This document shows, piece by piece, positions 1 to 4,543 of a stretch of DNA of 5,699 nt. Positions within the stretch are counted from its first letter, which is position 1. The number at the start of each line of letters is the position of its first letter. A program made the position numbers and the translations under genes. The notes under the pieces are model-generated. The model saw only the letters and a program-made list of their open reading frames with translations. It ran no database searches and was not told the DNA's origin. The stretch spans positions 1 to 5,699 of the forward strand of contig MFSY01000086.1 in NCBI GenBank assembly GCA_001785175.1, in the 5' to 3' direction. This DNA is from Candidatus Muproteobacteria bacterium RIFCSPHIGHO2_01_FULL_65_16. Its GTDB lineage: Bacteria; Pseudomonadota; Gammaproteobacteria; Acidiferrobacterales; Sulfurifustaceae.

Positions 1-3
1 AAG

Positions 4-39
4 AAAACCCGCAGCACCGAAAGGCGCTGCGGGTTTTTT
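4..39 (+). terminator. Rho-independent terminator of a gene upstream of the window
   Basis: An 8-bp GC-rich stem (CCCGCAGC at 8-15 with GCTGCGGG at 26-33) is followed by six T (34-39). Four A at 4-7 precede it and can pair with the first T residues, so it may work in both directions. Inside the stem, after an A/C mismatch, CC/GG closes a GAAA tetraloop. This is a textbook intrinsic terminator. The + orientation is preferred because its T-run is longer. The gene it ends lies outside the window. Confidence 0.9.
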
Positions 40-40
40 A

Positions 41-423
41 TCGCCCGCAGACCGATGGTAGCCCGGTCTTTGCTACGAGCCGCGGCCAGCGCCCGTGAAT
101 GTGTGCGACCTGCGCCGGCGGTAAGGCGCAGCGGCAGCGTGGCGTTCGGATGCGGGAAGAAAATCCGCCGGACATTGTCGCCGTCCTTGGTTTCCGCGCC
201 ACCGCACATGGGGTTATTCTAGCCGCAAGGTTGCCTGGCCCGCGGTTCCGGCGCTTCGTCCGCGGCGCTGCGCCGGTCGTCCCCGGAGGGGGGCGCCGCT
301 GTATGCCCGTGGTTACAATCGGGCGACGCGCGGCGCGTCGTGCACCATCCCGGGCGGCCGCGCTCAAAGAAGTTCGCGCCAGATACCACCGCGTATGACG
401 GGTTTCGGGACTTACGAGACGGC
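41..423 (+). other. Non-coding leader upstream of the HD-GYP gene, with weak promoter-like site
   Basis: I find no convincing gene in this 383-bp stretch. The small frames here have no recognisable motif and an Arg/Pro/Ala-rich composition typical of chance frames in GC-rich DNA. Visible elements are: two mutually exclusive small hairpins near the terminator (AGACCG 49-54 with CGGTCT 64-69, or GTAGC 58-62 with GCTAC 72-76); a -10-like TACAAT at 314-319 (5 of 6 matches to TATAAT) without a good -35 at 17 bp; and a perfect 7-3-7 inverted repeat (CGACGCG 324-330, CGCGTCG 334-340) just downstream of it. Promoter assignment is tentative. Confidence 0.35.
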
Positions 424-1686
424 ATGATTCAGCAGATTCACAAGCAGGTCCTCGGCCGCCTGTTCCTCGGCTGGCTGCTGCTGTCCGCGGCGATCGGCGC
501 GGTCGTTCTTTACCTCGAGACGGAGAAGATTGACACGTTCGTGCTGGATCTGGCGCTCACGGAGTCGAGCGTTTTCTCGCCCGCGGATTTCGTCCGCATT
601 GACAAGGATCAGTTCGCCCGGCTCAAGCGCAAGGGCAAAGATCTGATCCGCAGGCACTTCGTGGTGGTCGAGCTTTATGACGCCGGCAAGAAGCCGATTC
701 TCGAGTTGGTCGGCCCCGGCAAGAAGGCGATTGAAGCCCAGATCAATGTCCGCAGACACCCCTTCCCGCTGGAAGACGCCGTGGAATACAAAAAGCACCT
801 GATCGGCGGCAAGCTCTTCCTACAGGTGCTGGTGCCGATGAAGGGCGAGGCTGGCGAACCGGTCGGCTATTTCGAGGGAGTATATCAGGTTGACGACACG
901 ACCCTGGGTAACATCATCCGCGGCCTTATCCGCTCGCTTCTGCTGGTCGTGGTGGCCGTGTTCGTGACGACGGCCTTGCTCTATCCAATCATCATCGCGC
1001 TCAACCGCGACCTGATCCGGTACTCCCGGGGGCTGCTGCGTGGCAACATCGAGCTGATGGAGGTGCTGGGCAGCGCGGTCGCCAAGCGCGACGGCGACAC
1101 CAACCTGCACAATTACCGCGTCACGATCTACGCGATCCGTTTGGCGGAGGAGTTGGGCCTGAGCAGCGAGCGGATCCGCCACCTCATCGCCGGGGCGTTC
1201 CTGCACGACGTGGGCAAGATCGGAATCAGCGATAACATCCTGCTCAAGCCCGCGCGGCTGACATCCGATGAGTTCGCCGCCATGTGCGCCCATGTCCCGC
1301 TGGGGCTGGACATCGTCGAGAAATCCGACTGGCTGCGCAGCGCCAAGGATGTGATCGAGTCTCATCACGAGCGTTACGACGGCGGCGGTTATCCGCGTGG
1401 GCTCAAGGCGCGCGAGATCCCGCTGAACGCGCGGATCTTCGCGATCGTGGATGTGTTCGACGCGCTCACCTCGAAGCGCCCGTACAAGGAGCCGTTCAGC
1501 CTGGACGAGGCCATGCGCGTCTTGCGCCGGGAGGACGGGAGCCACTTCGACCCGGACCTGCTGGCGACCTTCGGCCGGATCGCCCCCGGACTTTACGAGG
1601 AAATCGGACACTCCGACGAGCCGGCGGTTTACGGCGTCTTGCAGCGGTTGATCGGGAAGCATTTCTTCCAGCAGAAGAGTGGGTAA
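424..1686 (+). CDS. Membrane-anchored HD-GYP domain protein (predicted c-di-GMP phosphodiesterase)
   Basis: A 420-residue protein predicted to hydrolyse cyclic di-GMP on the cytoplasmic side of the inner membrane. A hydrophobic helix at about residues 11-31 and a second at about 170-193 flank a ~135-residue periplasmic segment that I cannot assign to a named sensor family. The HD-GYP domain covers about 208-395. Its motifs are intact: H229 in the HNYRV motif, the HD dyad H261/D262 with K265 (HDVGKIG), H290, H314-H315 and the signature HHERYDGGGYP (GYP at 322-324), then D343 in DVFDAL. These residues form the metal site and the GYP loop in characterised family members, so activity is expected but unproven. 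The start ATG 424 is chosen because it sits directly before the first membrane helix and has GAG 5 nt upstream. An in-frame GTG at 340 would add 28 unremarkable residues and lies at the edge of a strong hairpin. No GGDEF or response-regulator gene is adjacent. The next gene is convergent. Confidence 0.88.
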   Translation: MIQQIHKQVLGRLFLGWLLLSAAIGAVVLYLETEKIDTFVLDLALTESSVFSPADFVRIDKDQFARLKRKGKDLIRRHFVVVELYDAGKKPILELVGPGKKAIEAQINVRRHPFPLEDAVEYKKHLIGGKLFLQVLVPMKGEAGEPVGYFEGVYQVDDTTLGNIIRGLIRSLLLVVVAVFVTTALLYPIIIALNRDLIRYSRGLLRGNIELMEVLGSAVAKRDGDTNLHNYRVTIYAIRLAEELGLSSERIRHLIAGAFLHDVGKIGISDNILLKPARLTSDEFAAMCAHVPLGLDIVEKSDWLRSAKDVIESHHERYDGGGYPRGLKAREIPLNARIFAIVDVFDALTSKRPYKEPFSLDEAMRVLRREDGSHFDPDLLATFGRIAPGLYEEIGHSDEPAVYGVLQRLIGKHFFQQKSG

Positions 1687-1765
1687 AGGGAATTCCCGCC
1701 ATTCACGGGACATCGAACCCACCTCCGCGACACCGAGGTCCGGAGCTATTGAACAAAAACCGATT

Positions 1766-1789
1766 CTCTCTGCGTTCTCTGCGGTGAAC
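1766..1789 (-). repeat. Partial copy of CGCAGAGA-type dispersed repeat
   Basis: In the gap between two convergent genes, the + strand reads CTCTGCGTT (1768-1776) followed directly by CTCTGCGGT (1777-1785). On the minus strand this is two near-identical 9-nt units of the CGCAGAGA type. The same motif builds both arms of the larger inverted repeat between hslV and hslU. Only one arm is present here. A weak 4-bp stem (1759-1762 with 1782-1785) followed by five T on the minus strand lies over it, but it is too weak to call a terminator for the GNAT gene. Confidence 0.55.
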
Positions 1790-1819
1790 ATCATCCGCGG
1801 CGCAGTTGAAGGCGGGAAG

Positions 1820-2329
1820 TCAGACCGTCGCGGTCGAGGGTTCGTAGGCGGGCGGTGCGACCGCGCGCGGCTCCGGTGCAACCAGCAATTTCTGCATCCG
1901 CAGCGCGGGGCTGCGGTCCTCGTAGAAATCCGCAAGCGTCTCCACGGCGGCGTATCCGTGTTTCAAGTAAAGCCCCTGCGCGGCGGCATTGTTCGGCCGC
2001 AACTCGAGAAACATCCGGTGGCAGCCCTTGGATGCGGCGGCGCGCTCGGCGGCCTCAAGCAGCAGCCCGCCAAGGCCGCGCCCACGGTGGTCCGGATGTA
2101 CGATCAGGGAATAAAGCCGCGCGGCGCGCGAGTGCGCGCGGTGCAACACCACCGCGTTGCCGAGCATCGCCTCACCGTCCTCGCACACCAGGACCTGCGC
2201 CCGGCCGCGCGTGATGAGACGGCGAAAACTCGTGCGGCTGACGCGGTCGGTGGGGAAGCGCGCCTCGAGCACGAGGAGCGCCGCGAGATCGGCGAGACGC
2301 GCGCGGCGTATGAGGAGATCCTGCGGCAT
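1820..2329 (-). CDS. GNAT family N-acetyltransferase (RimI-like)
   Basis: A 169-residue single-domain GNAT protein, expected to transfer an acyl group from acyl-CoA to an amine; its substrate cannot be read from the sequence. The acetyl-CoA-binding motif A is clear: LYSLIVHPDHRGRGLG at residues 72-87, with the R/Q-x-x-G-x-G/A loop at 82-87. Motif B follows (LELRPNN at 108-114, then LYLKHGY at 120-126), where Y121 occupies the usual general-acid Tyr position of RimI-type enzymes. A Pro/Ala-rich tail of about 19 residues (151-169) follows the domain. The start ATG 2329-2327 overlaps the stop of the upstream DUF2156 gene by one base (TGATG), so translation is probably coupled. A longer open frame extends back to 2563 but only reads the DUF2156 gene out of frame. 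From memory, the domain resembles the N-terminal half of GNAT/peptidase-C39 fusion proteins. The peptidase half is absent here. Confidence 0.85.
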   Translation of the reverse strand: MPQDLLIRRARLADLAALLVLEARFPTDRVSRTSFRRLITRGRAQVLVCEDGEAMLGNAVVLHRAHSRAARLYSLIVHPDHRGRGLGGLLLEAAERAAASKGCHRMFLELRPNNAAAQGLYLKHGYAAVETLADFYEDRSPALRMQKLLVAPEPRAVAPPAYEPSTATV

Positions 2330-3447
2330 CAGGCGCCGGTCAAGTTGCGCTTGATCGAGACCTTGTCGCCGAAGAGCGCCGGGCGGTAGCTCATCTTGAC
2401 GCGCCGCAGGTTCTCGAGTCCGAGATCGTCGCCCACGTTGATGAAGGTGCAATCGCGGAAGGTCTTGGCGTACTCGCGGAACAGGTACTGCGCCGAGCCG
2501 GGGATGGCGAAGTTGGTCTTTTCCACCAGCACGTTGCCCACGTCGGACGGCCGCTCCCGGCACCCTGCCTCCGGCGACACTTGCCCGTCCCGGTCCGTCA
2601 TGATGCGCTCGCCGAAGGTGAAGCCCTCGAGCCGGCCGCCGATGATGAGGGCCAGGCCCGTGAGGCCGAGGGTGTCGTAGTGCGCGAGCGCGCGCTCGAC
2701 CGCCTGGCGCTCCTGCTCGACGGTGTAGAAGAAATCGGCGATTGCATCGCCGGTGAGATATTGCAGGCGGTTCTTGAGCCAGGTGTTGATCAGCTCGCGG
2801 ATGCCGTCCCAGTGCTGCGGCCCGAGCACCTCCATGTGGTGATCCGGGTGCGCGCGGCGGAACTGGTTGATCTCGCTGCGCTTGGTCTTGTAGGCGTTGC
2901 CCTTGAGCTCGATCAGGTCCTCGGTGCGGTAGATGTAGTCCGGGAGGCTGCGCTCGATGAGCCAGGGGCTCGATGTTTCATCGCTCACGCCGAGCATGTT
3001 CAAGAAATCGCGGTACACGAACTGGACCTCGCTCAAATAGGGGCTCGGGTTATAGCCGTCCATGATCTCGAAGCAGCGCTCCAGGGCGCGGGCCTGATTC
3101 TCGCGGTGGCCGAGCGGCGGCAACAGCATGGTGAGACAGTTGCCGTTCAGGCTGAACAGGCAGAAGCAATCCTCGATGATCTGGTAGAAGCCGCTTTTCT
3201 GCGACAGCCAGATGATGTTGTTGGCGAAGGTGTAGTCCGAGAGCGGCGCCTGTATCAGCCGGACGTAGCGGTCGAACAGCGGCTTGGCTTCGATGGTGAA
3301 GGGATAGAGCCGGTGGCCTTCGATGGCGAGGTAGTGCCGGGGGAAGAATTCGTTGACCGGCAGCGCGACGAGGTTCGGCTTGGCGCGCGGATCGGTGGTT
3401 AATGCCGGTTTATGATTTGGGGGTGGTTCTTCGGCTTGACTCAACAC
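2329..3447 (-). CDS. DUF2156 / phosphatidylglycerol lysyltransferase C-terminal-like protein
   Basis: A 372-residue soluble protein recognised as DUF2156, the domain that forms the C-terminal catalytic half of lysyl-phosphatidylglycerol synthases (MprF) and has a GNAT-like fold. Supporting motifs are LSDYTFANNIIW (69-80), KGNAYKTKRSEINQFRR (182-198), LVEKTNFAIPGSAQYLF (307-323) and NVGDDLGLENLRRVKMSYRP (337-356). There is no transmembrane flippase half as in MprF. The first ~48 residues look unstructured and lie outside the domain. A polar segment at 282-305 appears to be extra compared with my memory of the family, which is often near 300 residues. Stand-alone DUF2156 proteins are common and mostly uncharacterised, so aminoacyl transfer to a lipid or other acceptor is only an inference. 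The gene starts with GTG at 3447 (AAGGAG at 3463-3458) and is the first gene of the operon, followed directly by the GNAT gene. Confidence 0.82.
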   Translation of the reverse strand: MLSQAEEPPPNHKPALTTDPRAKPNLVALPVNEFFPRHYLAIEGHRLYPFTIEAKPLFDRYVRLIQAPLSDYTFANNIIWLSQKSGFYQIIEDCFCLFSLNGNCLTMLLPPLGHRENQARALERCFEIMDGYNPSPYLSEVQFVYRDFLNMLGVSDETSSPWLIERSLPDYIYRTEDLIELKGNAYKTKRSEINQFRRAHPDHHMEVLGPQHWDGIRELINTWLKNRLQYLTGDAIADFFYTVEQERQAVERALAHYDTLGLTGLALIIGGRLEGFTFGERIMTDRDGQVSPEAGCRERPSDVGNVLVEKTNFAIPGSAQYLFREYAKTFRDCTFINVGDDLGLENLRRVKMSYRPALFGDKVSIKRNLTGA

Positions 3448-3457
3448 GTGTTGTTTT

Positions 3458-3463
3458 CTCCTT
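3458..3463 (-). promoter_or_regulatory. Ribosome-binding site of the DUF2156 gene
   Basis: On the minus strand AAGGAG lies 10 nt before GTG 3447, a slightly long but usable spacing. It supports this GTG over the following TTG codon at 3444, which would be 13 nt away. The start codon lies inside a perfect 12-nt palindrome, CAACACGTGTTG (3442-3453). Confidence 0.6.
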
Positions 3464-3778
3464 CAATGAATAGGCGCGGCCATCCACCGCGGGTGACCGG
3501 CGCATTATGAAAATGTCTGTTGGTGTGAGGCCCGGCCGCGGGGCCGCTTTGCCGGTGCTGAAGCGCACAAATGGCGCACGTCACTGGGAATAGGGCGGTG
3601 AGGTAAAGTGTGGCGCTGTACGGGGACAAGGAACTGACCGGGCTTTGTGTCTGTCGCGGGCTACGTCGGCTTGGCTGGAGCGCATTAAAGCAGAACGGTA
3701 TGGCGCTGACAATCCACGGTTTGGCCGGTCCCGGCGGGCCTTCGGCGGGCGCGATCCGGGGCCGCCGGCGACCGGGAC

Positions 3779-3807
3779 GTGGCATGGGGCCCGGCAAAAG
3801 TTAGAAT
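3779..3807 (+). promoter_or_regulatory. Candidate sigma-70 promoter for hslVU
   Basis: The -35-like GTGGCA (3779-3784, 4 of 6 matches to TTGACA) is separated by exactly 17 bp from the -10-like TAGAAT (3802-3807, 5 of 6 matches to TATAAT). Transcription would begin near 3814, giving a ~60-nt leader that contains the palindrome at 3820-3833. I looked for a sigma-32 type pair (CTTGAA and CCCCAT) in the + orientation and found none, although hslVU is heat-shock controlled in E. coli. Confidence 0.4.
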
Positions 3808-3861
3808 ATCGCCTTTGATGGCCCGGCCGGGCCGCCTTCTGGCGTCACCCGGCTCATGGCC

Positions 3862-3868
3862 GGAGGAG
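3862..3868 (+). promoter_or_regulatory. Ribosome-binding site that fixes the hslV start
   Basis: A perfect Shine-Dalgarno GGAGGAG ends 5 nt before GTG 3874. The upstream in-frame ATG at 3856 has no such site, and the Shine-Dalgarno would lie within its own coding sequence. This places the start at GTG 3874. Confidence 0.8.
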
Positions 3869-3873
3869 CGGGC

Positions 3874-4407
3874 GTGGAACAATTTCGCGGAACCACCATT
3901 TTGTCGGTGCGGCGTGACGGCAAGGTCGTGATCGGCGGCGACGGCCAGGTGACGATGGGCAACACCGTCATGAAGGCCAACGCGCGCAAGGTCCGGCGGC
4001 TGTACAAGGACCAGGTCATCGCCGGGTTCGCCGGCGGCACGGCCGACGCCTTCACCCTGTTCGAGCGCTTCGAGGCCAAGCTCGAAAAGCACCTGGGGCA
4101 CATCACGCGCGCGGCGGTCGAGCTCGCCAAGGACTGGCGCACCGACCGCATCCTGCGTCGCCTGGAGGCGCTGCTGGCGGTCGCGGACCGGAACGCCTCG
4201 CTCATCATCACCGGCCAGGGCGACGTGATCGAGCCCGAAGGCGGCCTGATCGCCATCGGCTCCGGCGGGCCGTACGCCCAGGCCGCGGCCCGCGCCCTGC
4301 TCGAGAACACGAGCCTGGACGCGCGCGCCATAGTCGAGAAGGGGCTGACGGTCGCGGCCGATATCTGCATCTACACCAACCACAGTCTTACCATCGAAGA
4401 GCTGTAA
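3874..4407 (+). CDS. hslV: ATP-dependent protease subunit HslV (ClpQ)
   Basis: The threonine peptidase of the HslVU complex: a cytoplasmic double-hexamer ring that degrades proteins unfolded by HslU. The 177-residue product begins MEQFRGTTI. The six residues before T7 are expected to be removed, making T7 the catalytic N-terminal nucleophile (Thr1 of the mature enzyme). Counting from it, K39 is the conserved Lys33, D23 is Asp17 and S130 in GSGG is Ser124, so the active site appears complete. Other family blocks are [10 protein letters not shown] (51-60), [10 protein letters not shown] (83-92) and DICIYTNH (163-170). Length matches the family (E. coli 176 with Met). The start is GTG 3874 because of its strong ribosome-binding site; an ATG at 3856 would give a 12-residue propeptide. 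hslU follows in the same direction after a 136-nt gap that holds a repeat element. Confidence 0.97.
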   Translation: MEQFRGTTILSVRRDGKVVIGGDGQVTMGNTVMKANARKVRRLYKDQVIAGFAGGTADAFTLFERFEAKLEKHLGHITRAAVELAKDWRTDRILRRLEALLAVADRNASLIITGQGDVIEPEGGLIAIGSGGPYAQAAARALLENTSLDARAIVEKGLTVAADICIYTNHSLTIEEL

Positions 4408-4418
4408 CAGCGACAGCC

Positions 4419-4519
4419 CAACGCAGAGACGCAAAGACGCGGAGAAAAAACGCGCGAGGGTTTAAATATGTGTTCTGGAATTTTCTCTTTTTTCTCTGCG
4501 CCTCCGCGTCTCTGCGTTG
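4419..4519. repeat. Inverted-repeat element of tandem CGCRRAGR units between hslV and hslU
   Basis: Two 32-nt arms, 4419-4450 and 4488-4519, are reverse complements at 28 of 32 positions and enclose 37 bp of relatively AT-rich DNA. Each arm consists of CAA, three consecutive 8-nt units and an A-run. The left units are CGCAGAGA, CGCAAAGA and CGCGGAGA; the right units, read on the minus strand, are CGCAGAGA, CGCGGAGG and CGCAGAGA. As RNA the stem can continue outward after one C/A mismatch for six more pairs, two of them G-U (4412-4417 with 4521-4526), ending 6 nt before the hslU ribosome-binding site. No T-run follows the right arm, so it is not a standard terminator. I recall similar CGCAGAGA-type repeats between genes in many bacterial genomes; they encode no protein and their mode of spread is unclear. 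No target-site duplication is evident. Confidence 0.85.
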
Positions 4520-4532
4520 AGTTGTTTGCATC

Positions 4533-4537
4533 GAGGT
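4533..4537 (+). promoter_or_regulatory. Ribosome-binding site of hslU
   Basis: GAGGT (its GAGG at 4533-4536) lies 7 nt before ATG 4544, which gives hslU its own initiation signal. The site lies just outside the base of the hairpin formed by the upstream inverted repeat, so it should stay accessible. Confidence 0.75.
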
Positions 4538-4543
4538 CCGCCC

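Larger units (their letters stand above)
3448..3873. other. Divergent intergenic region between the DUF2156 operon and hslV
   Basis: About 426 bp without a supported gene. On the minus strand CATAAT (3509-3504) could be a -10 for the DUF2156 operon, but no good -35 lies 16-18 bp upstream. GGCCC 3529-3533 and GGGCC 3541-3545 can form a short hairpin. A 64-codon frame (GTG 3610 to the stop at 3802-3804) has a passable GAGGT upstream, but a Gly/Arg/Pro-rich end and third-position GC near 70%, so I do not call it. Near hslV there is a promoter candidate (listed separately) and a perfect 14-nt palindrome GGCCCGGCCGGGCC (3820-3833) in the presumed leader. No ftsN-like gene, a frequent neighbour of hslV in enterobacteria, is present. 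Confidence 0.5.

Noticed and set aside
99..398. 99-codon plus-strand frame upstream of the HD-GYP gene
   Set aside because: It has no recognisable motif or clear ribosome-binding site, is rich in Arg, Ala and Gly, and overlaps the leader hairpin and promoter-like site.
1688..1697. Palindrome GGGAATTCCC right after the HD-GYP stop codon
   Set aside because: It is only 10 nt, has no room for a loop and no following T-run, and is likely chance.
1698..1735. tRNA T-arm-like sequence on the minus strand (GGGTTCGATGTCCC)
   Set aside because: Only a short stem is possible and there is no acceptor, D or anticodon arm around it, so there is no support for a tRNA or tRNA relic.
820..1935. Long minus-strand open frame (371 codons) opposite the HD-GYP gene
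   Set aside because: It is antisense to a protein with intact HD-GYP motifs, has no recognisable domain, and runs through the gap into the GNAT gene. Long antisense frames are expected in GC-rich coding DNA.
1820..2563. Longer form of the GNAT gene starting at 2563
   Set aside because: The extra 78 codons are the DUF2156 coding sequence read in another frame and look random. The GNAT domain begins right after ATG 2329, which overlaps the upstream stop codon.
2581..3402. Plus-strand open frame (273 codons) opposite the DUF2156 gene
   Set aside because: Its product is a low-complexity Glu/Ala/Val/Leu-rich string typical of the reverse of GC-rich genes. The minus-strand frame carries the DUF2156 family motifs.
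3610..3804. 64-codon plus-strand frame upstream of hslV with a GAGGT at 3600-3604
   Set aside because: Third-position GC is near 70%, apparently lower than in the real genes here. The C-terminal half is Gly/Arg/Pro-rich, there is no motif, and it ends within the putative hslV -10 site.
4419..4519. CRISPR array or intrinsic terminator as the explanation for the hslV-hslU repeats
   Set aside because: The units are 8 nt long, directly contiguous without spacers and arranged as an inverted pair, which excludes a CRISPR array. There is no T-run after the right arm for a standard terminator.
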